Assembly: GCA_039707465.1 (NCBI GenBank) | Contig: CM077643.1 | Coordinates: 329,099,419-329,163,418, forward strand | Source of the DNA: Rhabdophis nuchalis | Lineage: Eukaryota; Chordata; Lepidosauria; Squamata; Natricidae | DNA: 64,000 nucleotides | Direction of reading: 5' to 3' | Part shown: positions 48,060 through 59,762 of the stretch, piece by piece | Position numbering within the stretch: the stretch's first letter is position 1 | How the letters are laid out: each line of letters begins with the position of its first letter | Program-made: the position numbers and the translations under genes | The notes under the pieces: generated by a model | What the model saw: the letters and a program-made list of their open reading frames with translations, nothing else | Told to the model about the DNA's origin: nothing | Database searches by the model: none

Positions 48060-51000
48060 AATAATAATAATAATAATAATAATTTAATTTTATATCCCGC
48101 TCTCTCTCCCCAAGGGGACTCGAGGCGGGGCACAGGCAATTAAAAATACAAATAAAACCACAGACAAATACAAAATACAAAGTTAAAAATAGATTAAATT
48201 GATCCTGCGCTAAAACCCATAAACTAAACTAAAAATTACCCCTAAAAACCCCTAACCTAAAAAGAGACTACCCAAGGCCGGCCAGACGAAAAAAGTGTGT
48301 CTTTAATTTTAAGCGGAAGGAGCGGAGGTCCGTGGTTGTCCTGATATCGGGGGGAAGGTCATTCCAGAGGGCTGGGCCCGCCACAGAGAAGGCCCTTCCC
48401 CTGGGCGTCGCCCGCTGACAAAGTCTAGTGGACGGCACCCGGAGAAGTCCCTCTCTGTGGGAGCGAATCGGCCGTGAGGATGTATGGGGCAGGATCCGAT
48501 CCCGCAGGTAGCTAGGTCCCGAGCCATGGAGCGCTTTGAAGATGGTAATTAACACCTTGAAGCGCACCCGGAAGACGACAGGTAGCCAGTGCAGCTCGCG
48601 CAAGAGCGGTGTTACGTGGGCAAACCTAGACGTGCCCATAATTGCTCGCGCGGCTGCATTCTGGACCAACTGAAGCCTCCAGGTACACCTCAAGGGGAGC
48701 CCCATGTAGAGAGAGTTGCAATAATCCAGTCGGGATGTCACGAGAGCATGAGTGACTGTGCGAAGGGCGTCCCAATCCAATAGGGGGCGCAACTGGCGTA
48801 CCAGGCGAACCTGGTAAAACGCCCTCCTGGCCACAGCTGTCACTTGATCTTCCATGGACAGCCGGGTATCCAGGAGGACACCCAAGTTGCACGCCCCATC
48901 CACAGGGGCAAGATGTTCGCCCCCTATGGCCAGCGTTGGAGAGAGCTGGTTGAATCGGGCAGCCGGAAACCACAGCCACTCGGTCTTGGTCGGGTTGAGC
49001 CTAAGTCCGTTACTTCCCATCCAGATCCGCACGGCTTCCAGGCACTGGCACATCACCGCTACGGCATCGTTGGGGTGGTTTGGGGTAGATATGTACAGCT
49101 GGGTGTCATCAGCGTACAGGTGGTACTCTACCCCAAAACCACGGATGATCTCACCCAGCGGCTTCATGTATGCGTTAAACAGGAGAGGCGAGAGGACCGA
49201 CCCCTGAGGCACCCCGCATGTGAGGGGTCTCGGGGTCGACCTCTGCTCTCCTGCCCGCACAAATTGCGATCGGCCAGAGAGGTAGGAGGAGAACCACCGT
49301 AAAACGGTGCCTCCCACCCCCAACCCCCCCAGCCGATGCAATAGGATACCATGGTCGATGGTATCGAAAGCCGCCGAGAGGTCTAATAGGACCAGGATGG
49401 AGGAACATCCCCCATCTCTGGCCCTCCAGAGATCATCTACCAACGCGACCAATGCCGTCTCGGTGCTATGCCCGGGCCGAAAGCCGGACTGGCGCGGATC
49501 TAGATAGTCAACTTCCTCCAGGTGACGGGGAAACTGTTGTGCCACCACACTCTCAACAACCTTCGCCAAGAAGGGAAGGTTGGAGACTGGACGGTAGTTG
49601 TTCAAAAGAGCTGGGTCCAAAGAGGGCTTCTTGAGGAGGGGCCTCACCATGGCCTCTTTTAGGGAGGCAGGCAAGGAACCCTCACTCAAGGATGCGTTGA
49701 CAACCTCTTGGAGCCAGCCTCGTGTCACCTCCCAGGATGCCAGTACAAGCCAGGAGGGGCACGGGTCCAACAAACATGTGGTGGCTCGCAGTCGCCCACG
49801 TAGCCTGTCCATATCCTCGGAAGTAACGGAGTCAAACTCCTCCCAAACAAGATCTCTCTCGTGGCATCACACTGGGCCATGAATGGGGGTTAGCTCACTC
49901 TGTATCTGGGCGGTTTTCTCCTGCAGAAAAATCACAAATTCCTCTGCTCTACCCTGTAGTGGGGCTTCCCGTTCCCTCTGTTGAAGGAGGGCGCGGGTCA
50001 CCCTAAACAGGGCGGCAGGGCGGTTTTCTGCGGATGCTATGAGAGTGGCACAATGATGACGTTTGGCCACCCTCAGCGCCACAATGTAAGTCCGTAAATG
50101 GGCTCTTACCTGTGTCCGGTCAGATTCAGAGCGGCTAGCCCTCCATCTTCTCTCTAGGCATCTCTTGCGGCGTTTCATCACCCGCAGCTCCTCAGTGAAC
50201 CAAGGAGCCAGGGTGGTTCGCCGCCGCGAGAGAGGCCGCAAGGGCGCGACCCGATCTAAGGCTCCCACGGCCGCACTATTCCATGCGGCCGTGAGGTCCT
50301 CCATCGGGGCGCGGGTCAGGGATACAGGAAATGGCCCAAGCGCTGTCTGGAACCCATCCGGGTCCATCAAGCGCCTGGGGCGGTACCAGATTGGTGACTC
50401 TGGTTCTGCCTCCCCGCGGAGGGGAGCAGCGGTCGGAAAGTCGAGCCGGAGAAGTGAGTGGTCTGACCATGACAAGGGTGTGATGACTATATCCCCTGTA
50501 CCCAGATCACTTTTCCATTGGCCCGAGACGAAGATGAGGTCCGGCGTATGTCCACCCTCGTGGGTGGGGCCCTGAATTACTTGGGTCAGGTCCATGGCCG
50601 TCATGGAAGCCATGAACTCCCGAGCTACCACGGATGATTCGCCCAACGATGGCAGGTTAAAGTCCCCCATGACTATAAGTCTGGGGGTCTCCACTGCCAC
50701 CGTAGCGATCACCTCCAGGAGCTCGGGCAGGGCTGCTGCTACATAGCGGGGAGCCAGGTATACAACCAGCAAGCCCAACTGCCTCCCTAGGCCCCACTTC
50801 ACGCAGAGGGACTCACAGCCGGAAGTCTGAGGCACAATGGTCTCTCTCGGCTCAAGGCCTTCCTTAATAATGACCGCTACCCCACCGCCCCTGCCTAGGG
50901 CCCGCGGCTGATGAAATGCGCGGTAGCCTGGTGGGCACATTTCAACGAGGGGATGTCCTCCCTCGTGGCCCAACCAGGTCTCCGCAATTCCTACCAGGTC

Positions 51001-51446
51001 CGGCTCCCCCTCTGACACAAGGTCACTAATGAGGGGGGCTTTGTTGACAACGGACCTGGCATTGCAAAACATCAGCCGCAGACCCTGGCTCTGTATTCCC
51101 TGGCCACCTAGCCTGCGGGGGTTGTGGCACCTGACCGTTTGTAACCAACGGCTACGTGCCTCCAACCGGGAGGAAGGAACTTGTCTCCCCTCGGACCTGC
51201 CCCTCCCCACGACCCTCTGGATGGGGAAGCCCTCCACCGGAATGACTTGTGTTTCCCCCCTCTTAATGGAACCATCCGCCTCCCTCCGTCGTCTGCTGGC
51301 TCGGCCCGTTCCCTTCTGGCTAGTCTCAACCTGTCTAAACCCTCCCCCCTCCCTGGTACCCCCTAAAATAAACAGCAATTTTTTAACTAAAAAACCCCTA
51401 CACCTGCGCTTTCGCCACTTTTATTCCAGATTACAAGAGAGCAGAT
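48060..51446 (-). mobile_element. L2 LINE, most complete copy
   Basis: On the minus strand it runs from an undefined 5' edge near 51446 through endonuclease and reverse transcriptase to a 3' UTR. It ends in the hairpin (CCCGCTCTCTCTCCCCAAGG on the plus strand) and an (AAT)n tail at 48061-48082. It is inserted just beyond a CR1 fragment and lies head to head with another L2 at 51546. No TSD could be fixed. Confidence 0.9.
48268..51378 (-). pseudogene. L2 endonuclease-reverse transcriptase, one in-frame stop
   Basis: This is the L2 protein that nicks the target and copies the element RNA. The frame from 51378 to 49867 (503 codons) holds an APE-type endonuclease (ARSVVNK, AETWL, GGGVAVII, VMGDFNLPS, SDHSLL), preceded by about 100 basic residues. 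A TGA at 49866-49864 stops it. The same frame continues to 48268 with the linker, RT motifs (NNYRPVSNLPFL, DLSAAFDTIDHGILL, GVPQGSVLSPLLF, YADDTQLY) and the C-terminal region ending LRSFRLKLKTHFF. Where the copy at 13092-13895 has a sense codon (GAT), this one has TGA. No frameshift is visible, so the copy is young. A real start codon upstream of 51378 cannot be excluded. Confidence 0.88.
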
Positions 51447-51545
51447 TTTGAATGGATATTGGGAAAGTTTCCTAATTGTACATGTCTGTTCAATGATGCA
51501 ACCGACTGATCTGCAAGTGGTGGAGTCTTCTTCAATGGAACTAGG

Positions 51546-52025
51546 CACGGAACCTAGTTATCTGCGGGATCGCATCCTGCCCCATACATCCCTTCGGCCG
51601 ATTCGCTCCCACAGAGAGGGACTTCTTCGGGTGACTAGGCAATGCCAGCGGGCGATGCCCAGGGGAAGGGCCTTCTCTGTGGTAGGCCCAACCCTCTGGA
51701 ACGACCTACCCCCCAAAATCAGAACAACGACGGACCTCCGCTCCTTCCGCCAGAAGTTAAAGACTCACTTCTTCCATCAGGCCAGCCTGGCCTAACTTTT
51801 TATACCTAGCCGCAGAAAGAAATTGCTTAATTAGAATTTTAAGGGGTAATTGTTAGGGTTTTAGAGGTTTGAATATTGATTTTAGCACAGGGGTAATTTA
51901 ATTCGGTTTTAATATTTTGTATATTGTCGTATTTATTAGATTTTTAATTTCCTGTGCACCGCCCCGAGTCCCCATGGGGGAGAGGGGGCGGTCTATAAAT
52001 TTAATAAAATAATAAAAATAATAAC
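51546..52025 (+). mobile_element. L2 LINE 3' end
   Basis: It starts GCACGGAACCTAGTTATCTG, carries the C-terminal codons (through LRSFRQKLKTHFF, about 51560-51790), a 3' UTR with TTTTAGCACAGGGGTAATTT and a CACCGCCCCGAGTCCCC hairpin with an A/T tail. Its 5' breakpoint coincides within a few bases with those of 41937 and 62616. Confidence 0.88.
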
Positions 52026-52309
52026 AAATGTTTATACAGAAACTGAATTGCTTCTATATCATGCCCGGAATGTTGTAGTAGCAGATTTTGGCACTAGGCA
52101 GTGGATTAGTCTAAATATCTCCAAGGCTGCTTCTTGTTCTTAGAGTCTATGATGTTATGATTCACAGTCTAAAAGGGTTGCTTTGGAGTTTTCCTCACTT
52201 TTTCCTCAAACTTCTTATTTGAGGCATTTTTGTCATTGGCATGTTGTTTACAGTGTATCTCCCTGCTTTATTAATTTGTCATTTGCCTGGATAAATAATA
52301 TCATTAAAT

Positions 52310-52930
52310 AACAGAAATTACAAAATAACAACTGTTGGAAGGGACCTTGGAGGTCTTCAAGTCCAGGGGTCTGCAAAGTTGGCTCTTTTAAGACTGGTGG
52401 ACTTCAACTCCCAGAATTCCCCAGCCAGCTATGCTGGCTGGGGAACTCTGGGAGTTGAAGTCCACCAGTCTTAAAAGAGCCAACTTTGCAGACCCCTGCT
52501 GTATGTCATCTTGTAGAGTTTGAATTCCATTCCCCTTCCCATTAATGCCCATGTCAGATGGTCTCAAATGAGCAGGTAAATGCTATTTCAGAGTTGCTTT
52601 CTATGGGCTTTGAGAAATCACAGAGGATAACGTTAGTGAAGGGGGTTGCATATCTTATGTTTAACCACAGACTATTCTGGGAGTTGAAGTCCACCAGTCT
52701 TAAAAGAGCCAACTTTGCAGACCCCTGTTCTAGTCCAACCCTATGCTCAAACAGGAAATCCAATTCCATTCCAGACATGTGGTTGTTCAGTCTTAAAAGC
52801 TTCCAGTGATTGAGGACCCACAACTTGGGAAGGCAAGTTGTTCCACTGGTTAATTGGTCTCACTGTTAGGGAATTTCTCCTTAGTTCTAAGTTGCTTCTC
52901 TCCGTGATTAGTTTCCATCCATTGTTTCTT
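52310..52930 (-). mobile_element. CR1 LINE 3' end interrupted by a hAT miniature
   Basis: The left piece (52310-52355) reads ACTGTTGGAAGGGACCTTGG-AGGTC. The right piece (52736-52930) continues CAACCCTATGCTC and includes GGTTAATTGGTCTCACTG and TTCTCCTTAGTTCTAAGTTG, all CR1 in reverse. The palindromic element sits exactly where the conserved TTCTAGTCC should be. Confidence 0.85.
52364..52727. mobile_element. Family P2 palindromic hAT miniature carrying foreign flank
   Basis: 52364-52498 equals the whole element at 43701-43835. 52499-52674 equals the right flank of that element (43836-44011), and a second partial right arm (about 52674-52727) closes the insert. The outer flanks TTCAAGTC (52356-52363) and TTCTAGTC (52728-52735) look like the TSD of the original insertion into CR1. 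The structure cannot come from simple transposition. Confidence 0.88.
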
Positions 52931-53571
52931 GTCATTGATTGATTGGGTTTATTGCTAGTTCTGTTCACTGCAAAAATCTCTATTCTATTCAGAATATTAT
53001 CATAGGATTCTATCCATATCAACCGCCTTTCTATCCAGATTCTTTTGGATATAATGGATCTTATGCAGCTGTAAATGTAACTGAGGCAATCTTTCTCAGG
53101 ATGAAGGGACAATGGTTGGTTGGAATAGCTTCATCTTTTCTTTAAAATGGCTGCCTCCCCACAAAAGAGATGATTTCAGTGGGAGGCTCCAAATGCTATG
53201 TATCTAGGCTTTAATTCCTCCGAGGTTTCTATGCTCCAAACTTTTATGTCCATAGCTAGCTATGACTTCTTGCACAACTAATGTGCCACAGTGTAAAACA
53301 GGTCACTGTTTTTCATTTCTGAGCAGGAGATCAGCATGGCTTTTTGCCCACCTTGCACTGCTAAAATGAAGTGACCTCATCATGTGAACTCCTTTCCAGA
53401 AAACAATGCTTGGTGAACCAATGCTTTGGTTTTATGCAATAAAATTTTTATTTCAAATTTATCCTTGCCTAATATTTTATATCACTTGCTGGTTCAGAAT
53501 TACAGAGCTGTAGTCCAATGTTTAAAAAAAAACCATTGTTGGCCTTAAATCCAGCCTTATTAGATTATATA
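52931..53571. other. Intergenic, no feature recognised
   Basis: No supported feature besides short chance frames. Confidence 0.45.
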
Positions 53572-53582
53572 AGAGCATTTTA

Positions 53583-54238
53583 TTATAGATGGTAATTAGA
53601 TCCTAAGAAATTATTATGAATGTTTAACCAAAATGTTTAATGTCATGTTGAAGATCTGGGAAAAATATGGGTTAAATTGTGAAGGCTAAATTTATATAGT
53701 TACAGAATTTAAGAGAGAACTTTTATAAAATGTTTTATAGATGGTAATTAGATCCTAAGACATTATTATGAATGTATATTAATGTTCAACCAAAATGTTG
53801 GAGGTGTGGGTGTTTAGATGTTACATCTTTTCATATATATTGGGCTTGCAATAAGGCTTTAAAAAATATCATGTAGCTTTTAGGTAAGAATGAATAAATT
53901 GACATGGTAATAAGCATGGAGAACAATATGAAGAGAACGAATAACATATGGGTTGTTTGGAATTACTAGACTGGCGAATAGTGGAAGTCTGGGGGGTGGG
54001 TTGGAACGGGAGGTAGGGGAGGGTTAGGGTGGTTAGGGGAGGGAAATGTATTTGTATGAATTAGTTTAAAAAGATGGGGTAATGTTATTTTATTAGAAAT
54101 TTATACTGTGTTGGGCGGGAGGAGGGGGGTACAGAATTTGTACATGAATTACATGATATGTGGAGGGGGGGGGAAAGAGGTGGGAAATTTATCTGTATAA
54201 AACTTTTTCAATAAAAAAAACCCTGCTGCAAAAAAAAG
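53583..54238 (+). mobile_element. L1 LINE 3' end with 11-bp TSD
   Basis: The direct repeat AGAGCATTTTA (53572-53582 and 54239-54249) flanks the insert. The end of ORF2 is visible (CCAAAATGTTGGAGGTGTGG, encoding the conserved KCWRCG motif), then a G-rich 3' UTR (GGGGAGGGTTAGGGTGG region) and AATAAAAAAAA. A segment of about 60 bp near the start (TAGATGGTAATTAGATCCTA) is repeated at about 53588 and 53741. Confidence 0.85.
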
Positions 54239-54249
54239 AGAGCATTTTA

Positions 54250-55168
54250 CTAGTTTTCCAGAAAATATTGGGGAATGGGATTCAGCAATTTTTGAGCTAA
54301 CAAATCCATTTTTTTAGGAAATATGTAAACATCCCTGAGCCAACTAGGCGCTACTAGAATGAATTAATAAATGATAAGATGTCCTTTATTTTTTTTCTCC
54401 AGTCCAATGCTGATTTGGCAATATAGTCGCCTCTCACAGCACAGTGAATTCTTTAAGGAGACTTTTTGCCTGTTTCTATTTATGTGTGTATTTGGATCAT
54501 CCCAATCAATGAGAAGAAGCATCTAGTACTAGGATCACGCATCAGACAATTTGAGTACTACTTAAGCCTCGGTACTTAGTCATATCGTAAAACTAGCCTG
54601 CTAATCTCAAATTTATCAAGCCTCCTGCTTCATACACTGACTATGATTTATGCAACCTTGATGTTTTGATACTGCAAGATTACAAATCTTTACCCAGTAA
54701 TTACAAATTATGTAATCTGGACAACATGTCATGATGCTACAGATTCTTTTTATAACACTAGAAAGGGCTCGGTTTCTTTGAGGTTCACCTCAGTGACACA
54801 TCTCAAGTTGTAATGAATCATGGCATGGCATACATAGACTTGATCACTAGGTGGCACAACATCATCATTTACTAATATTAGGAAGGAGGATGCTTCATTT
54901 TTTACAAATTGGTATCCAAGTAGGTTTTTCTATTATCTGTCAAATACTGGAGATACCTCCTGTTGATTTAGCTATGGCTACTATATTTTATATAACAAGG
55001 AGATAATTTGGTTTGTGGATAGAAGGCTGGACTACAGCAGTTAAAATGCAGTCTGGGTTCTAAAGAGAAACATCAATTTTCTGAATTATAATATTCTGAA
55101 TATAAAGTAACTTTGTACCCTTTCCTTCCCTTCCTTTCCCCTTTTCAGAGGCAATATTATTCTCAGTC
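54250..55168. other. Intergenic, no feature recognised
   Basis: No coding or repeat signature identified. Confidence 0.45.
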
Positions 55169-55179
55169 AAGAACTGCTC

Positions 55180-55358
55180 GCTGGTCTTTATCTTGTAGTA
55201 TTTTTTTTTTTTTATAAATTTGTTTACTATTGTTTTATTATGTAGCCCGGGATGGGCCAAGGACTCTGACGCAAAGGTTCTCAAAATGTTTCTGTAACCC
55301 TTACCCCACCCTTCAGAAAATTGTTAAAACTCAATAAAACTTTTTCAAAAAAAAAAAA
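55180..55358 (+). mobile_element. Short L1 3' end with 11-bp TSD
   Basis: The direct repeat AAGAACTGCTC (55169-55179 and 55359-55369) flanks a 179-bp insert ending AACTCAATAAAACTTTTTC and a run of A. This is the 3' UTR terminus of the same L1 type as 53583-54238, severely 5'-truncated. Confidence 0.88.
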
Positions 55359-55666
55359 AAGAACTGCTCACGTTTTTCAAGAGGAAAGCTGGCTTGCACA
55401 TAGATAACTGCCACTTATTTTTTTCATCATTTGAGTGCTAAGCTAAATACTGTTGAAACTATTGGCCGTTATATTTGATTTATATTCAAATTGCACATCA
55501 AATAAGTCCAGCTATTCATCATATGATGCATCTATATGAGCTCTGAACCATAAAGATGGGAAATTTGTGGTTTCTCTAGAATAATACTGAATTATAATTT
55601 CCAGCATCTCATTTGGATTTCTCATTAGCCAATGTTGCTAAGAATTCAGCAGCATTTTGAGGGTCA

Positions 55667-55800
55667 TACAATACAATACAATACAATACAATACAATAGC
55701 AGAGTTGGAAGGGACCTTGTAGGTCTTCTAGTCCAACCCCCTGCATGGGCAGGAACCTTATACCATTTCAGACAAATGGCTGTCTAATGTTCATATGTTC
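55667..55800 (-). mobile_element. CR1 LINE 3' end
   Basis: (ATACA)n at 55667-55697, then GCAGAGTTGGAAGGGACCTT, CTTCTAGTCCAACCCCCTGC and CCATTTCAGACAAATGGCTG, all CR1 in reverse. It is very similar to the copy at 6313. Confidence 0.9.
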
Positions 55801-57401
55801 CCCAATCCTACAATATCTATTTAATTTGGATTAAAAATCACAGCCTTGGTCATTTATTCTTTATTCATGGTCAGAAGACCATCAGCAGGCTCAAAGGTGC
55901 TCTACGTTTTTTAGAACACAAAACGTCTTTTTGTGAGCTCATGGAAAATATAGGGTAATTCAGAGCTTAAATGGCTTTAAAAGGTGGTTGAGATAATTAG
56001 ATCTAGATAAAGTCTATTCCCTGAGTATCAGCTATTGAGAACTAATGCTAGGAATGACTTCTGGTAGACTTTGCATAAGCATCTGATTAGATAAACATTT
56101 AGACCGATCCAGCAAGCAGTTGTGAAAGTTAACATCGAATCGACTGCACCATTAACTTCCCGATCAGCGTTTGGTTTTATACAAAAGTTACTATCTTGCT
56201 ATTGACGCTATTGCCATCTAATATCCTCTAACAATTCCCCTTTGTCTTGTGTGTCACAAATATATATCCAAGTTTTCCTTAGAAACCTGCCCCATTTTCA
56301 TCTATTCCATAATACTTCTTCAATTGTAAAGATAATATTTGGGGCATTCTTTTGAGGAAGTTTTTCAGAGCCTTCAAAGCAGACTTGTATAGAGCTTTCC
56401 CATATAACTTCCACTGGCAGAGTCTCCATTCATCTTGGTACCCCTCTGTTCTTTTGCTTCTCCTGTTCTATCCAGCCAGTTTGCAATCCTTTTGGAATAT
56501 CTATTTGATCATCTGGTTAGATTTCCATGGGTTGTATATATGTTTATAGTAGACTATAGGATGGATTGTGTGTGTGTCGCTAGATGTGTGTGGGAGCAAA
56601 TTGCTACCAAATTATTTTGTATCAGGGGCTGTGAAGCATGCAGACGTAACAGGAATTTCTGAAAATAATTCTGCAAAAGACATACTGTACATGGGAGTGG
56701 TTTGCATTTTCTTTTACAGGGTCCCTATGGAGCTTAATGAGAAAAAAGAATAAAACAAATCAGAAAAGGGTGTTATTCTAAAAATGCTGTCACATTTAGG
56801 CAAATAAAATGTTACCTGCTGGGAAATGATACCAATCAGCTTTGCTATAATTTTTCTTACAAAGCTCCTCTGAGATTTTACACACCAGCATTTCCCCAAC
56901 TTGATTGATATGCATAGAGAATCTAGTACAGTGATTGTGAAATATATAAAACTAATGTTTACATTAACAGATGGCTCCCAGATTTTGAATTCCTGATAAA
57001 TTCAGTTCACATTGATTTTTTAAGAACATTCAGATCACGAAGACGATGTCTTTTATATGTAATTTCATTTTTGTGCAGGAGACGATTGTGAGAGACATTT
57101 GGGGAAACGGAGTTGAAGCCTGTGATATTTTTCTATGGTGGAAAAATACAAATCTATCAATCTAACTTTGAAATTCTGTTTTGAAGATGTATTGAGTATT
57201 GAGCAAGCATTGCCATGAGCTCAGCTCTAGGTGATGCCTATGGTTTAACAAACAATCCGCTCATTTAAAAAAACCTTCTCTTGACATGTTACTCATTGTG
57301 GAATGTGTTGTCCTCTTTCTTTTTCATCATGCACGTCATGGTAGACCTCTGCTTGGGTATTTTCTGAATGACCTCATCCGAATGGCAATGTCAACAAAAC
57401 T
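55801..57401. other. Intergenic, no feature recognised
   Basis: No exon or repeat was recognised. Short frames at 56352-56753 overlap in three phases and have no motifs. Confidence 0.45.
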
Positions 57402-57413
57402 CTGCTGTGTATA

Positions 57414-57766
57414 AAGGTAAAAGTTCCCCTCACACATATGTGCTAGTTGTTCCCGACTCTAGGGGGTAGTGCTCAACTCTGTTTCAAAGCCAAAGAACCT
57501 GCGCTGACTGGAGACTGTCTCCGTGGTCATGTGGCCATCATGACTCAATGCCGAAGGCGCATGGAATGCTGCTACCTTCCCACCAAAGGTGGTTCCTATT
57601 TTTATACTTGCATTTTTACATGCTTTTGAACTGCTAGATTTACAGTAACTTGTACAAGTGACAGGAGCTCACTCCATTTCACGGCGCTAGGAATTCTAAT
57701 CGCCAAACTGCCGACCTTCCTGATTGACAGTGGCAGCTTCTTAGCCACTGAGCCACTGTGTCCCTT
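57414..57766 (-). mobile_element. tRNA-derived SINE with ACCTTT-type tail and TSD
   Basis: The same family as 26084-26435: in reverse it begins GGGACACAGTGGCTCAGTGG (A box) and ends GGGGAACTTTTACC. CTGCTGTGTATA (57402-57413) and CTGCTGGGTATA (57767-57778) are a 12-bp TSD with one mismatch, which fixes both ends. Confidence 0.88.
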
Positions 57767-57778
57767 CTGCTGGGTATA

Positions 57779-59762
57779 ACCTATGATTAGAATAAATGAT
57801 CCAGAATTGTGTTTTAACGTGTGCAATTGCAAATTTAGATTGCACCCAGTGTTATGCAAGCAGACTTCCATCAATGTCCGGAGACATTTTCTTGTCCTTC
57901 CCTTTCTACACTTTGTATTTGCTGCACACATCCGAAGTTACTCACCATCTTCAGATGGTTTGGAGTATAGAAGACTTCCAAACTTTCTGAAGTGGAACCA
58001 TAGTGCATGGAGAAAAGAAATTATTGTTTTTTTATTATACCTAGATTCAATGGTGTCCAGGAAGTTCTATTTCCATTTCCCATGTCAATGTCCAGAACCA
58101 ACTTAGTTTTTCCCCCCTGAAATGTTGCCAAACCCATTCACAGAGCTATTTCAATCCTGGATTTCTGGTCTAGATTTTTGTTGCAGCAGACATTTGTCCT
58201 TTTCCTGGATTAAATTGAAAATCTGATAAAGGTAAGTACAGTTTTTGATTCATTTACATTGTTTTGATTTTGTTTCTATATATGCAATGCAATTAGCAGG
58301 TTGATTCTGCTATTGTTATTATGTGCTGTGGATTGTATTCATTCACATTTCAATCAAGGCTTTCCTCTTCCTTCTGACCTTATTTCATTATTCTGAACAG
58401 TAATAATGGATAATAACATGCTAACTTTTCTCAGTGATGCTCTGTTTGTCATTCTGACAGTTGGATAAATAGCATCCCTAGAATAATCCTCACCTTGCAC
58501 TTTTCAGATAATAAATATGCATATTTACATAGCAAAGCCTTCCCAACACTAATTACCGGTCTTGTAATTAAGGATGCTGGCATAATGTAACTAGCAAGAG
58601 GAGTGGGGGTTGTCTTTGCTTTGGAAAGATAAATTGTTTTTAATAAGCCCCTATGAGAATTAAAATCAGATATACAGTTTTGCTCAGCATGGGTGCATTT
58701 TATTTATGATTGTTAACTGTGGTCTGCCTGTGACAATGTATAGAAGAGGAAGCTAAACATGTTAGCTTGTTGGGGGGGGGGGGCACGACAAAGACCCAGT
58801 CATCTCAGGAGGTGTTTTAAAGGCTAGCCAATTTATTGTGGCACAAACCAGGTTCCCTCCCAACATCACATTTGCAAGAAGGATTTACAGCTAAATGAAA
58901 TGTCAGCCAGATGCTCGGCAGCTGTGTGGAATGTCAGGAAGATAAGTTCTTTAAACTTTGTCCAAAGTGTACCCAGTGGGAAAATTGATCACTAAAGCTG
59001 TTAACTAACCTACCTCAGAAGACTTCAGAGAAGCTGACAGCTCCTGACTGGCATGCAGGGCTTAATACAGAGATGCGAACAGTTTCTGAACTGGCAACAG
59101 GACTGAAATACTAATTGATGCATCTGGGAGACCAAGCCAGTGTGAGCTCACTGCAAACCCGAACTTTGAAGATAGCCAACACTTCAGAAAAAATCCCTAT
59201 AGTTATGAGCAGCACGGCTGAACACATCCGTCTCTGCCAACGTAGGGCTCTCGTAGACTGAGATGTGAAATAACAGCTCATGAACTCTTCGTTAAAATGC
59301 TGATGCTATTTTTTGCTCTCCCTCTCCTTTTTTTAAAAAAAAACATTTGCCTTCTGCAAATGAATGCCAAGTAATGATGCATACTGAAATCAAAGAATAC
59401 ATTTCTGTACATTTATGGCAATTTTCATACCTGACTTACTGTATCTTTTTTTTTTTTAAATAAAGGGAATGTTTTGGCATTTTAATAGTTCTGTAATTTT
59501 TGGCTGCAATTTTTGTATTTTTAAGAGGTTTCATTAGGCAACTAGTATTTATGAGCTTGGTACTTGGTAGATAACATGTTTTGAAAAGAAAAAACCGCCA
59601 GATCTAGCTGTAGAAATCTAGAGGGCGGCAAAGAAATACTGCCCTCTATACATCATTCAGATTTCTGAAGCATTAGTCTGATAGTCCCAATTAAAAATCC
59701 CTACCCACATTTGGCGGGAGAAGCATGAGCTCTTCTTGATACTGAATGATGGTTGAAACAAG
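57779..59762. other. Intergenic, no feature recognised
   Basis: A poly-G run lies at about 58771-58781. The stretch around 58790-59300 is less AT-biased than its surroundings and lacks repeats that I know, so it could hold conserved noncoding DNA. I see no exon in it. Confidence 0.4.
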
